A stretch of DNA of 64,000 nt from Saccharopolyspora gloriosae (GTDB taxonomy: Bacteria; Actinomycetota; Actinomycetes; Mycobacteriales; Pseudonocardiaceae), in the NCBI RefSeq assembly GCF_022828475.1, contig NZ_CP059557.1:1426001-1490000 (forward strand), given 5' to 3'. Position 1 is the first letter of the stretch, and every line of letters begins with the position of its first letter. Of this stretch, positions 7,088 to 15,668 are shown one piece after another. The notes under the pieces are model-generated. The model made no database searches. It saw only the letters and a program-made list of their open reading frames with translations, and was not told where the DNA came from. The translations under genes were made by a program, and so were the position numbers.

Positions 7088-8812
7088 TCAGGGGCGGGCC
7101 GGAAGCAGGGTGAACGACGGGTCGCCGAGGGGCAGGTTCTTCGTGTTCAGCAGCAGGTAGCTGTCGAGCCACGGTGCCCGGCCGCCTTCGGTGGCGGTGT
7201 CGTCGGCCGGGTCGTCCAAGGCCAGGTCGAGCCGGACGTCGTTGACCTTGATCGTCTCGCGGGAGGGCGTGTCGATCCAGTCGCGCACGGGGGCGGTGCT
7301 GCCGCTGGGCTGGACGGTGCCGACGCCGACGGCCAGCGAGTGCCCCGCGGGCAGCGTCCAGTCGGTCGACTTGAGGTCGAAGGTGGTGTCGCCGGAGCCC
7401 AGCACGGAGACCTGCTCGTCGAACATGACGGCCTCACCGCCCGGGGCGACGTCGTAGAGCTGGACCATGGCGTTGCCGCGTCCCTCGGTGTTCAGCGAGA
7501 TCCGTGGCGTGCCGGTGAGGCGGGTGTCCTGCGCGACCGGCTCGGAGAACCTGGTGAAGGTGTTCTCGGCCGTGGGGCCGCCTTCCGCTCCGTCGTCCAC
7601 ATAGGATCCGCCGCCGAGGGCGATGGTGGCTGGGGCGTCCACGACGGGCCAGGTCTCCTGAGCGCGCCAGGAGCCGGTGCTGTCCTGGACGGCATAGTTC
7701 GGGTGCGCGACCGGCGGTTCGATGCCCTTGAGGTGCTGGTCGTAGAAGGAGATCGTCTCCTCGAACCACCCCGCACGCCCCATCTCCAGGCGGCCGTCCG
7801 GGGTGCGGTCGTTGCCGCGCTTGTGGTCCCACGGGCCTAGCCAGCCGCGTTCGGGGCCTTGGTGGTTGTCGAGGTATTCCTGCATCGCCTCGGCTTCGGT
7901 GTTCCATTCGAGGAAGCCCTGGGTGACGAACAGCGGGGTGTCGGTGCCCTTCGCCTGCTCGGCGAGATCGCGATCCTTCCAGTACCGAGACTCGCGATCA
8001 CCGGTCTGGTAGCCGGCGGTGTTGTCCAGGAGGCATTCCGGGTGCGCCTGTTCGTGCGCGGCGTTGGCCAGGTAGCGGGGGTCGTCGTCCGGGAGCTGGG
8101 GCAGCGTGGCGAGGTTGTTGTAGCTGGTGGGGACGGTGGTGGCGGTCGTGCGCGGGACGCCGTTGGAGTGGATGTTGCGGTACAGGTCCCAGATGGGTTC
8201 CTGCGCGACGACGGCCTTGAGCGCGTCCCGGTCCAGGTTGTTGCCGACGAGACCGGTGATCGCGTCGTAGGACTTGCCGTACATGCCCACGGCCCCGGTC
8301 GACCACGGCTGGGTCGCGGACCAGTCGATCGCGGCCTGCACATCGGCCTGCTCGCCGGGACCGGCGAAGTCGAGGCAGCCGGTGGAGCCGCCGAAGCCGC
8401 GCGTGTCCACCATGACGAAGGCGTAGCCGCGGTTGAACAGGTCGGTGCCTTCGATGAAGTCGTTGAAGCGGCCGGACGGCCCGGTGTGCTCGAAACCCTC
8501 TTCGCTCAGCTCGCCGGAGTGCCCGAAGTACGAACCGGCCGACATGATGACCGGCACCTGCTCGCCCTCGGTGAGCCCTTCCGGCAGCAGGACGTCGGCG
8601 TGCAGCTCGGTGCCGGAGCCGTCGGCGGACGGGAAGTAGTGCTGCGTCCAGACGGAACCTTCCGGGACGCGGTCGTTCTCCTCGTGCGTCACCGGGTCGT
8701 CGGCGGTGGCGACGGTGGTCGTGCCGGACGCCGTCGCGGCGAACGTGCCGGTCAGCGCTAGAGCGGTGGCGAGCGCGGAGGCGGCCCACGTGGCCGCACG
8801 GGTTCTCTTCAC
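7088..8812 (-). CDS. Secreted CocE/NonD (S15-like) hydrolase
   Basis: The 574-residue product has a signal peptide (KRTRAATW, long Ala/Leu core, cut near residue 30-35) and an alpha/beta-hydrolase of the X-Pro dipeptidyl-peptidase S15/CocE group. The nucleophile motif is GMYGKSYD with Ser181, and a catalytic His is likely in GPWDHKRG. A C-terminal jelly-roll domain follows from about residue 370. I prefer GTG 8812 because GGAGG precedes it and it begins the signal peptide; an upstream ATG at 8905 adds an implausible N-terminus. It probably cleaves peptides or esters outside the cell; the substrate cannot be told. The bidirectional terminator lies past its 3' end. Confidence 0.85.
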   Translation of the reverse strand: MKRTRAATWAASALATALALTGTFAATASGTTTVATADDPVTHEENDRVPEGSVWTQHYFPSADGSGTELHADVLLPEGLTEGEQVPVIMSAGSYFGHSGELSEEGFEHTGPSGRFNDFIEGTDLFNRGYAFVMVDTRGFGGSTGCLDFAGPGEQADVQAAIDWSATQPWSTGAVGMYGKSYDAITGLVGNNLDRDALKAVVAQEPIWDLYRNIHSNGVPRTTATTVPTSYNNLATLPQLPDDDPRYLANAAHEQAHPECLLDNTAGYQTGDRESRYWKDRDLAEQAKGTDTPLFVTQGFLEWNTEAEAMQEYLDNHQGPERGWLGPWDHKRGNDRTPDGRLEMGRAGWFEETISFYDQHLKGIEPPVAHPNYAVQDSTGSWRAQETWPVVDAPATIALGGGSYVDDGAEGGPTAENTFTRFSEPVAQDTRLTGTPRISLNTEGRGNAMVQLYDVAPGGEAVMFDEQVSVLGSGDTTFDLKSTDWTLPAGHSLAVGVGTVQPSGSTAPVRDWIDTPSRETIKVNDVRLDLALDDPADDTATEGGRAPWLDSYLLLNTKNLPLGDPSFTLLPARP

Positions 8813-9069
8813 GGTTTCCTCCGGAGTGGCGGGGTTCCCCGCCCGCGAGTGGCCGGGCGGCTGGTGATCGTGAAAGTCAGCAGACACCCGGCCGCAACGG
8901 CACACTCAACATCGCCGACGTGTGAAACAGGACACTGTCCGTGTTCGGCTGAGGTGGTGCCGGGGCGGGTCGCGTCCGATCCGCCTTCGCACCCGCCCGA
9001 ACCGGATTCGCCAGCCGTCAAGGTCTTCAATCCGTTGCGCGGCAACGATCCCGCTGGTGAGATCGGCTG

Positions 9070-9795
9070 GTGACCCCACCGCACCTGCAGCCCTTCGTGC
9101 TCCCTGTGGCCGAGATCGAACCGGAGCGGGCGGGCGCCATCGACGTCTACCGGCCGGTCGAAGGCTCGGCCGAGCCGCTTCCGGCGATCGTGTTCGTGCA
9201 CGGCGGTCCGCTGCCGCCCGAGCTGCAGCCGAGTCCGCGGGAATGGCCGGTGTTCCGCGGCTACGGATCGCTGGCCGCGAGCAACGGGGCCGTCGGGATC
9301 ACCCTCGACCACCCGCTGCACTCGACGGCCGACTACGCGACGGCGGCGGACGCACTCGCCTCGGCCGTCGATCAGGCGCGGGAGCTGCCCGGAGTGGATT
9401 CCGGCCGGGTGGCGCTGTGGTTCTTCTCCGGTGGGGGACTGCTCACGGCCGACTGGATCGGCGGGCCGCCCGACTGGTTGCGCTGCGTCGCGGCGAGCTA
9501 CCCGGTGCTGGTGCCGCCGCCGGGATGGGACGTCGACGCCCGGTTCCGGCCGGTGGAGGCGCTGGCGTCCGCGGGCGCGCTGCCGATCCTGCTGACCAGG
9601 GCGGGGAAGGAGGAGCCCGGGTTCGCGGCCGGAGTCGAAACGTTCACCACGGAGGCGGACAAGCGCGGCGCGAAACTGGACGTGATCGACGTGCCGGAAG
9701 GTCGCCACTCCTTCGACATCCTCGACCACGCCCCGAGTTCGCGGGCGGCCGTGACGCAGGCGATGGCCTGGGTGACGCGGAAGTTGAGCCGCTGA
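9070..9795 (+). CDS. Alpha/beta hydrolase (dienelactone-hydrolase-like)
   Basis: This 241-residue cytosolic protein shows the alpha/beta-hydrolase pattern: FVHGGPLPP as oxyanion strand, FFSGGG as the serine nucleophile elbow, and EGRHSFDI with the catalytic histidine near the end. It has no signal peptide. The start is GTG 9070; only a weak GGTGAG lies upstream. It is divergent from the secreted hydrolase with about 260 bases between them. The substrate is unknown. The neighbours do not suggest a pathway. Confidence 0.75.
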   Translation: MTPPHLQPFVLPVAEIEPERAGAIDVYRPVEGSAEPLPAIVFVHGGPLPPELQPSPREWPVFRGYGSLAASNGAVGITLDHPLHSTADYATAADALASAVDQARELPGVDSGRVALWFFSGGGLLTADWIGGPPDWLRCVAASYPVLVPPPGWDVDARFRPVEALASAGALPILLTRAGKEEPGFAAGVETFTTEADKRGAKLDVIDVPEGRHSFDILDHAPSSRAAVTQAMAWVTRKLSR

Positions 9796-9837
9796 CCCGG
9801 TGCGTCCTGCCGGGTTCGGCCGGTCGCGTTCGCTGGT

Positions 9838-10128
9838 TCAGGACGAACGCAGGCCGAGGCCGAGCGCGGCGGTGGTGACCGCGTCCGGGTGGCCCGCCTG
9901 CCGCCAAAGCACCCGCGCCGAGGCGTTCAGCAGCGGCAGACGCGGGTCGAGTCCGCTCGCGCGGTAGGCGAAAGCCTCCTCGTGCGAGTACACGATCACC
10001 ACGTCGACCACGCCTGACGGCCAGTGCCGCACGTACATCAGGGCGTCCAGATCGCCGACGTCGTCGTGCATCGGAACGCCCCGGAATCCCTGCGTGACGA
10101 GGCATTGCAGGTTTCCGATCGCGTTCAT
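9838..10128 (-). CDS. Hypothetical protein, 96 residues
   Basis: I do not recognise this protein. It starts at ATG 10128 after GGAG with an eight-base gap; the longer open frame to 10230 is not supported. The sequence is compact and mixed alpha/beta in look, with WPSGVVDVVIVYSHEEAFAYR as a plausible beta-alpha core, no signal peptide and one cysteine. It is divergent from the Scr1-type regulator and its DUF397 partner. Small proteins of unknown role often sit by such pairs, so it may be part of the same unit. Confidence 0.55.
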   Translation of the reverse strand: MNAIGNLQCLVTQGFRGVPMHDDVGDLDALMYVRHWPSGVVDVVIVYSHEEAFAYRASGLDPRLPLLNASARVLWRQAGHPDAVTTAALGLGLRSS

Positions 10129-10162
10129 GGCGCGAACTCCGTTCCACAGAGGGGATCGGGGA

Positions 10163-10211
10163 ACCGGTGGGGCCGAGCCGCGTCGGGGCGGATCGACCCG
10201 GCCCCACCGGT
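10163..10211. repeat. 12-bp inverted repeat in the divergent promoter region
   Basis: ACCGGTGGGGCC at 10163-10174 is exactly complementary to GGCCCCACCGGT at 10200-10211, with 25 bases between. It lies in the 276-base gap between the divergent hypothetical gene (start 10128) and the HTH gene (start 10405). It would form a stable hairpin in the 5' leader of the minus-strand gene, or could serve as a protein site. Confidence 0.5.
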
Positions 10212-10404
10212 GGTGCCAGGCGGAGAACAACGGGGGAGGGAATTTCGTTCTCCTGCCTGGTGAAACGGCCGCATCCGGGCTCGATCACTGATGTGGAGCA
10301 CGCTACATTCGCCGCGTGTTCCGGACTAGATCCCTGATCGGGTGATGATGTTGGTCGCCGTGTACGGGCACACTCCTTACGCCACGACATGGGAAGGGCA
10401 GCGG

Positions 10405-11271
10405 GTGAGCACGAGTCCGACGGCGCTGAAACGCTGGATCGCCGGGGAGCTGACGCGGCTCCGCGAACGCAACGGGATCACCAGAGCCGAAGCGGCGAAA
10501 GCCATCCACGGCAGCATCCAGAACATCGGCCACTTCGAAGTCGGCCGCCGCATGCCGCAACCTCTGGAACTCGAAACCCTGCTCCGCTTCTACGGAGCCC
10601 CCGACCGCGTGGATTTCTTCCTGTCGCTGCGGGACCGCAGCAGGAAGAGCACCGACTGGTGGATCAGGTTCGACTCCGAAGATGCGCTGCCGGAGTACCT
10701 CAAGCTGTTCCTCGGTGTCGAGACGATGGCGGACAAGATCGAAAGTTGGGACACGCACCTGGTGCCGGGTCTGTTCCAGACTCGGGCGTACGCGGACGCG
10801 ATCATCCGGGGCGGTGCGCCGAAACTGCGCAAGAAGGACCGCGAACGTCGCGTCGAGCTCCGAATGGCCCGGCAGCAAGAAGTTCTCGGTAGCGGGAGAG
10901 CGCCCGCGGTGCACGCGATCATCAGCGAGGCGTCCCTGCGCTACCTCAACGGCGGCCGTGAAGTGCAGACCGAGCAACTGGCGTCGCTGCTGGAGTGGAA
11001 CGAACAGCCGAACATCGAGATCCGGGTCCTACCGTTCGAGGAAGGTCTGCTGGCCGGTGTGGACGGTGCGTTCATGCTCCTGACCTACCCGCCGGAGTTC
11101 GATCATGAACTCGGCACCGCGTACGTGGAGAACCGCATCGAAGTCCTCTACTACGAACAACCGTCTGCCGTGGCGCCGTTCCGAGCGGCCTTCGACGAGC
11201 TGAAGGTGAAGGCGCTGAAGTCGTCCGATTCCAACGACCTGATCAAACGAGCACTGGAGGAGCACGCATGA
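10405..11271 (+). CDS. Scr1-type helix-turn-helix regulator (DUF5753)
   Basis: The N-terminal 65 residues form an XRE-type helix-turn-helix (LRERNGITRAEAAKAI) and the rest matches the DUF5753 region that follows it in the large actinobacterial Scr1/antitoxin-like regulator family (LVPGLFQTRAYADAII is a typical motif). GTG 10405 follows GGAAGGG by eight bases and gives 288 residues; an ATG at 10342 is possible but less likely. The stop overlaps the ATG of the DUF397 gene as ATGA. In Streptomyces such pairs act in development or antibiotic control and resemble toxin-antitoxin pairs; no target is visible here. Confidence 0.9.
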   Translation: MSTSPTALKRWIAGELTRLRERNGITRAEAAKAIHGSIQNIGHFEVGRRMPQPLELETLLRFYGAPDRVDFFLSLRDRSRKSTDWWIRFDSEDALPEYLKLFLGVETMADKIESWDTHLVPGLFQTRAYADAIIRGGAPKLRKKDRERRVELRMARQQEVLGSGRAPAVHAIISEASLRYLNGGREVQTEQLASLLEWNEQPNIEIRVLPFEEGLLAGVDGAFMLLTYPPEFDHELGTAYVENRIEVLYYEQPSAVAPFRAAFDELKVKALKSSDSNDLIKRALEEHA

Positions 11272-11465
11272 CCGACCGCTTCACGAATTGGCGGAAGTCC
11301 AGCCGCAGCCATGCCGCGAACGGTTGCGTCGAAGTGGGTTCGGCCGCCGATCGCGTCGGAGTGCGGGATTCCAAGCTCGGTTCGGCGAGCCCGGTCCTGG
11401 TGTTCACGGCCTCGGAATGGGCGTCGTTCACCACGAGCGCCCACCACGGCGCCTTCGACCGTTGA
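11268..11465 (+). CDS. DUF397 domain protein
   Basis: This 65-residue protein is a complete DUF397 domain: WRKSSRSHAANGCVEVG at the start, VGVRDSK in the middle and FTASEWASFT near the end. Its ATG overlaps the stop of the Scr1-type regulator, so the two are translationally coupled. DUF397 proteins are the usual partner of these regulators and are proposed to be held by them in a toxin-antitoxin-like way. Nothing suggests loss of function here. Confidence 0.92.
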   Translation: MTDRFTNWRKSSRSHAANGCVEVGSAADRVGVRDSKLGSASPVLVFTASEWASFTTSAHHGAFDR

Positions 11466-11509
11466 CCGCGCCGTCGAGGTGAACGCCGCCTTCACCCGAT
11501 CCCGTTGGT

Positions 11510-11536
11510 CGAACGGGGGAGTGAACGGCCCGTTCG
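11510..11536. terminator. Likely terminator between convergent genes
   Basis: CGAACGGG at 11510-11517 pairs with CCCGTTCG at 11529-11536 across an 11-base loop; a second small hairpin (GGTGAA/TTCACC, 11478-11496) lies just before it. They sit between the DUF397 stop (11465) and the convergent SDR stop (11569). The stem is short, so termination is inferred mainly from position. Confidence 0.5.
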
Positions 11537-11568
11537 GCCACTGCGAGCGGGCGGGTGGGCCATGCACC

Positions 11569-12312
11569 TCAGGTCGCGTAGCCGCCGTCGACGTTGAGGG
11601 TGGCTCCGGTGATGTAGTCGGCTTCGGGGCTCGCGATGTGGGCGACGAGGCTGGCGATCTGCTCGGCGGTGCCGAAGTGGCCCAGTGGGATTTTGGCGTT
11701 CAGCACCGTGGATTTCGGGCCGTCGGCCGGGTTCAGGTCCGTGTTGATGGCGCCGGGCTGGACGTTGTTCACGGTGATCCGGCGGGACGCGAGGTCGCGG
11801 GCGGCGCTTCGGGTGAGGCCGGCGAGCGCGGACTTGGTCGTGACGTACGCGACCTTCCCGGTGAACGGGTTGTGCTCGACCATCGAAGTGCCGATGTTGA
11901 TGATCCGTCCGCCTTCGGGCAGGTGCTTCGACGCCTCCTGGATGGCGACCAGCGGGCCGCGCACGTTGATGGACAGCGCCCGGTCGAACTCCGCCAGCGA
12001 CAACTCGTCGAGCAACCCGGTCGCGACCGTCGCGGCGTTGTTGACGAGGATGTCCAGGCCGCCGAACTCCGCGACGGTGCGGGCGGTCGCGGCCCGGACC
12101 TGGTCGGGATCACCGGCGTCGGAACGCAGGGCCAGCGCTCGGCCACCGGACGCGGTGATGTCGGCGACGACCTGCTGGGCGGCCTCCGCGGAATTCGAGT
12201 GCGTGATCGCGACGGCGGCACCGTCGGCGGCCAAGCGGCGGGCGATGGCCGCGCCGATGCCGCGGGACGCACCTGTCACCAACGCCGACTTCCCGGCGAG
12301 CTGCTGGGACAT
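11569..12312 (-). CDS. SDR family oxidoreductase (3-oxoacyl-ACP-reductase-like)
   Basis: The 247-residue protein is a classical short-chain dehydrogenase/reductase. It shows the cofactor motif TGASRGIG (residues 13-20), the NNAA motif (91-94), and the catalytic Ser143, Tyr156 and Lys160 (YVTTK). The absence of an acidic residue after beta-2 (THSNS) suggests NADPH. ATG 12312 follows AAGGGGAG. The substrate is unknown; it heads a cluster of redox enzymes that continues with two Ddn-like proteins and an old-yellow-enzyme, though each has its own spacing. Confidence 0.87.
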   Translation of the reverse strand: MSQQLAGKSALVTGASRGIGAAIARRLAADGAAVAITHSNSAEAAQQVVADITASGGRALALRSDAGDPDQVRAATARTVAEFGGLDILVNNAATVATGLLDELSLAEFDRALSINVRGPLVAIQEASKHLPEGGRIINIGTSMVEHNPFTGKVAYVTTKSALAGLTRSAARDLASRRITVNNVQPGAINTDLNPADGPKSTVLNAKIPLGHFGTAEQIASLVAHIASPEADYITGATLNVDGGYAT

Positions 12313-12576
12313 GAGCGGGTCTCCCCTTCCCGTGACGGTGGGCGGAATCCGGCCGGAGACCGGCGGCCCTGGCGTCGAGTAGAGCACCGACCCGGGGCAC
12401 AGAGGTACCGCTGCGCGGGCCGACCGGGCCGCCGCGAACTCACAACAGGGTGGCGTCGGCGGCGAAGCGGCGCGGTGACGTGCGCTGACTTTCCCTGCGC
12501 AGGGCCGGTGCGGTTCCTCCAGCCCAGTGCCGAGAAAGCGGCGGAATCCGTCGTGCACGAACTCCGCCTGCCGCGA

Positions 12577-13014
12577 TCAACCGGTGGGAGTGAGGGCGAG
12601 TACCGGGAAGACGCGCTCCGTCTTCGCCTGGTACTCGGCGAAGTAGGGGTACAGCCCGGTCAGCTGGGCGAACCGGACGTCCCGCTGCACGCCGATGAGC
12701 TCCCCGGCGCGCACGTCCAGCACTTCGGCGCCGACCTCGATGCGGGCGTCCGGGTTGGCCCGCAGGTTGAAGTACCAGTCGGGATGGATGTCGGCACCGG
12801 CCTTCGAAGCGAACACCAGGTACTCCCCGTTCTCCTCCAGGTAGGACAGCGGAGTGACGTGGTTTCGGCCGGTGCGGGCGCCCGTGCTGTTGAGCAGCAG
12901 CAGCGCGTGCCCGGCGAAGGCCCCGCCCACCAGGCCCCCGTTCGCGCGGAACTCCTCGATCACGGGAGCGTTGTAGCGCGCCGCCACGGTCGTGGTGATC
13001 TCGTTCCCATGCAC
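12577..13014 (-). CDS. Ddn-like F420-type nitroreductase family protein (copy 1)
   Basis: The 145-residue product matches the deazaflavin-dependent nitroreductase (Ddn) family: IEEFRANGG near the N-terminus, LLLLNSTGARTG, PLSYLEENGEYLVFASKAG and DWYFNLRANP are family landmarks. Such proteins reduce quinones or nitro compounds with reduced F420. The start is GTG 13014, with GGGAGG ten bases upstream. It is a paralogue of the gene at 13258-13707. A 240-base gap with a terminator separates the two, so they are not simply co-transcribed. Confidence 0.85.
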   Translation of the reverse strand: MHGNEITTTVAARYNAPVIEEFRANGGLVGGAFAGHALLLLNSTGARTGRNHVTPLSYLEENGEYLVFASKAGADIHPDWYFNLRANPDARIEVGAEVLDVRAGELIGVQRDVRFAQLTGLYPYFAEYQAKTERVFPVLALTPTG

Positions 13015-13214
13015 TGGACGTGTTCCTCCCGGGTGTGCGGTGTCGCGACCAAGATCGCCGCAGAACGTGCGGGACGAGAGTAAGGAACGTGTGTGTCGCG
13101 GGGGTAACCGAGGTTCCCTGCGGTGCCGGGATGCGGTGGGCCGACTCCGGGCCGGGACTGCTGCCTCCCGGAATGGGGGAGCTCGCGCGGTGCGCCGACG
13201 ACCGGAGCGGAAGT

Positions 13215-13249
13215 GCCGGGGCGGAGCCGCGTTCCGGCTCCGCCCCGGC
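13215..13249 (-). terminator. Intrinsic terminator
   Basis: GCCGGGGCGGAGCC at 13215-13228 pairs perfectly with 13236-13249 over a seven-base loop. It lies nine bases past the stop of the minus-strand Ddn-like gene ending at 13258, and isolates it from the next Ddn-like gene downstream. Confidence 0.8.
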
Positions 13250-13257
13250 CCGGTCGG

Positions 13258-13707
13258 TCACCGGTGCGGTCGGTCGACGGGTGTCAGTGCGATGATCGGG
13301 ATGCGGCGGCGGGTTTTGCTCTGGTGCTCGGCCATGGCCGGAAGGGCGTTGGCCGCGTCGGTGTAGCGCGCTTCTCGTTCGGGGCCGGTGAGTTCCTCGG
13401 CGTGGACCCGCAGCGTCTCGGTGCCGAGTTCGATCACGACGTCCGGGTTCGCCTTCAGGTTGTGGTACCAGGCGGGGTTCGTGTCCGCTCCGGCCTTCGA
13501 GGCGATCACGAGGTAGCGGCCCTCGTGTTCGAGGTAGGCCATCGGGTTGACGCGAGTGGCGCCGCTGCGCGCGCCGACGCTGCGCAGCAGCAGGATCGGT
13601 GTCTCGGCGAGCTCGCCGCCCAACCGGCCGCCGTTCGCGCGGAACTCCTCGATGATCGGTGCGTTGAACCGCTCGGCGAACTCGGCCGTGATCGCATTTC
13701 CGTCCAC
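13258..13707 (-). CDS. Ddn-like F420-type nitroreductase family protein (copy 2)
   Basis: This 149-residue paralogue shares with its neighbour the order IIEEFRANGG, LLRSVGARSG, PMAYLEHEGRYLVIASKAG and AWYHNLKANP. GTG 13707 is preceded by GGAG at seven bases; the longer frame to 13788 has no site. The two copies differ enough to be an old duplication. It lies directly downstream of the old-yellow-enzyme gene on the same strand (40 bases apart), so the two probably share a transcript and both would be under the MarR protein. Confidence 0.85.
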   Translation of the reverse strand: MDGNAITAEFAERFNAPIIEEFRANGGRLGGELAETPILLLRSVGARSGATRVNPMAYLEHEGRYLVIASKAGADTNPAWYHNLKANPDVVIELGTETLRVHAEELTGPEREARYTDAANALPAMAEHQSKTRRRIPIIALTPVDRPHR

Positions 13708-13747
13708 TGTGGTCTCCTGCTCGTGAGCCGTTCCGGCTTTCGGTCGG

Positions 13748-14812
13748 TCAGGCGGCCAATGTCGGGTAATCGGTGTAGCCCTGCTCACCGCCGCCGTAGA
13801 GGGTGGTGGCGTCCGGGGTGTTGAACGGGCCGCCCGCGGCCAGCCGTGCGGGGAGGTCGGGGTTCGCCAGGAACAGCGTGCCGAACGCGAGCACGTCCGC
13901 GAGACCTTCCTCGACCAGCGGCAAGTCCTCCGGCCCCGTCCGACGGCCAGGGGTGTGCGGGTTCAGCACGAACGCGCCGTCGAACCGGTCGCGCAGCCGC
14001 AGCGTCAGGTCCCGGTCCGAGCTCTCCAGCACGTGCAGGTATGCCAGGTGCAGCGGGTTGATCGCGTCGATCAGCGCCGAGTACGACGCGGACACCGCGA
14101 GCTCGACGGTGTCGTTGGCGCCGGTGCCGGGGGAGATCCGCAGGCCGACCCGGCGGGAGCCGATCGCCGCCGCGACCGCGCGGGCGACCTCGACCGTGAG
14201 GCGCGTCCGACCCTCGACGGAACTTCCCCAACCGTCGGTGCGCAGGTTCGCGTTGTCGGACATGAACTGGTGCAGCAGGTAGCCGTTCGCGCCGTGCAGT
14301 TCGACTCCGTCGAACCCGGCGTCGATGGCGTTGCGGGCGGCGGCGGCGAACTCGGCGATGACCTCGTTGATGCCGTCCTCGGTGAGCTCCTCGGGCGTGA
14401 TCAGGTCCTGCATTCCGTCGGCGGTGAAGATCTGACCGGCCGCCGCGACCGGGGACGGGCCGAGCGGTGCTTGCCCGTCCGGCAGTGAACTCGGGTGGCT
14501 GATGCGGCCCGCGTGCATCAGCTGGGCGAAGATCACGCCGCCTTCGGCGTGCACCGCGTCGGTGACCTTCCGCCACGCGGCCACTTGCGAATCGCTGTGC
14601 AGGCCAGGCGTCGACGGGTAGCCCTGGCCGCGGACGGACGGCTGCACGCCCTCGGTGATGATCAGCCCGGCGGTGGCGCGCTGCCGGTAGTAGGTGGTCG
14701 TGGCCTCGTCGGGCAGGGCGTCGGCGGCGCGGCTGCGGGTCATCGGGGCCATCGCGATGCGGTTGCCCAGGCGGGTCCCGGCCAGGTTCAGCGGGTCGAA
14801 TGCGGTGCTCAT
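13748..14812 (-). CDS. Old-yellow-enzyme family alkene reductase
   Basis: The 354-residue protein is an FMN-dependent ene-reductase of the NADH:flavin oxidoreductase/NemA group. It begins FDPLNLAGTRLGNRIAMAPM and shows IFAQLMHAGRISHPS, GVELHGANGYLLHQF and DGWGSSVEGRTR, which bind FMN and substrate. It reduces activated double bonds of electrophiles such as N-ethylmaleimide, enones or nitro compounds. ATG 14812 follows GGGAGAG. It diverges from a marR gene with a palindrome between them, the usual arrangement for electrophile-inducible reductases, and is followed by a Ddn-like reductase. Confidence 0.92.
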   Translation of the reverse strand: MSTAFDPLNLAGTRLGNRIAMAPMTRSRAADALPDEATTTYYRQRATAGLIITEGVQPSVRGQGYPSTPGLHSDSQVAAWRKVTDAVHAEGGVIFAQLMHAGRISHPSSLPDGQAPLGPSPVAAAGQIFTADGMQDLITPEELTEDGINEVIAEFAAAARNAIDAGFDGVELHGANGYLLHQFMSDNANLRTDGWGSSVEGRTRLTVEVARAVAAAIGSRRVGLRISPGTGANDTVELAVSASYSALIDAINPLHLAYLHVLESSDRDLTLRLRDRFDGAFVLNPHTPGRRTGPEDLPLVEEGLADVLAFGTLFLANPDLPARLAAGGPFNTPDATTLYGGGEQGYTDYPTLAA

Positions 14813-14838
14813 GGTGATCTCTCCCAGGGGCGCATGAT

Positions 14839-14858
14839 TTACCTGTCCGAACAGGTAA
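14839..14858. promoter_or_regulatory. Candidate MarR operator
   Basis: TTACCTGT, four bases CCGA, then ACAGGTAA form a perfect 8-bp inverted repeat between the divergent reductase (start 14812) and marR (start 14984). The arm sequence and position fit a MarR-family site controlling the reductase. A looser echo, CGGGCAGGTT, occurs near 14957-14968 close to marR and may be a second site for autoregulation. Confidence 0.65.
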
Positions 14859-14983
14859 ACCGGCCGGATTCTTCCCCGGAGGCGAAATCTGCCGTGCTCA
14901 TCACAGTGTTCGGCGAATCCCGCCGCCGATCGGTTAACGTGGAGAGTTAATTCACTGACCGGGCAGGTTTTCAAGGGAGAGCG

Positions 14984-15508
14984 ATGGCCGACTCGCCGAG
15001 CTGTGCGGTGCCCGCGGGGTCGGCACCGGACGAGATCGTGCCGCCGCCGTGCCCGTCGGCCGTCGGACCCGTCAGCCACGCGGTCTTCCGGCTCGCCCGG
15101 CTGCACCGGATGTTCGCCGGTCAGCTGCTGCGCAGCTGCGGCCTGCACCCCGGCCAGGAACTGCTGCTGATGCACCTGTGGAACACCGGCACGCAACGGC
15201 AGACCGACCTGATCAAGGTGCTCGGCTCGGACTCCGCCACCATGACCCGCACCGTGCAGCGGCTGGAACGCGCCGGATTCGTCCGCCGCATCCGCAGCGA
15301 CCAGGACAAGCGGGTCGTGCTCGTCGAAGCCACCGCCGCCGGCCTCGCGCTGCGCGACCGGGTGGAACGGATGTGGGCGGAACTCGAACGCGCCACCACC
15401 AGCGACCTCTCCGCCGAGGAGCAGACGGAAGTCCTCAACACCCTGGAACGCCTCGAACGGAACATCCTCGGCTCCGAATGCGCCGCCGCCCTCGACCAGC
15501 TCAACTGA
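14984..15508 (+). CDS. MarR family transcriptional regulator
   Basis: The 174-residue protein has a MarR winged helix: QTDLIKVLGSDSATMTRTVQRLERAGFVRR is the helix-turn-helix and recognition helix (quoted here only to place it at about residues 82-105), followed by the wing with SDQDKRVVLV. Two cysteines near the N-terminus (SPSCAVP and PPPCPS) lie in an extended tail and a third in LLRSCGLHPG could sense electrophiles. ATG 14984 follows AGGGAGAG. It most likely represses the divergent old-yellow-enzyme and itself. Its last codons coincide with one copy of an 18-bp direct repeat. Confidence 0.9.
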   Translation: MADSPSCAVPAGSAPDEIVPPPCPSAVGPVSHAVFRLARLHRMFAGQLLRSCGLHPGQELLLMHLWNTGTQRQTDLIKVLGSDSATMTRTVQRLERAGFVRRIRSDQDKRVVLVEATAAGLALRDRVERMWAELERATTSDLSAEEQTEVLNTLERLERNILGSECAAALDQLN

Positions 15509-15645
15509 GCCGACGGCCGAAGAGTTCCGCTCGAGAACGCGACCTGGCGGCGAGGATGACGTAGTGGAGGGCGCCGTCCCGCTCGACCTCGAAGGCTTCG
15601 GATTCCGCGGAGCGTGCCTCCTGGTGCCTACCGAGGCTCCCCGCG
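15501..15645 (-). pseudogene. Remnant of a GNAT acetyltransferase C-terminus
   Basis: Translated on the minus strand, about 15645 down to the stop at 15501-15503, this gives a segment with EARSAESEAFEVERDG and ALHYVILAARS. It aligns with the end of the intact GNAT at 15998-16555 (EAHFVESEIFKDEWGDELHY, then AVLATE). The rest of the gene is missing and there is no start. It is a truncated duplicate or the relic of a second acetyltransferase. Confidence 0.65.
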
Positions 15646-15668
15646 GTCTGCCCTGATGGTGGTGCCGG

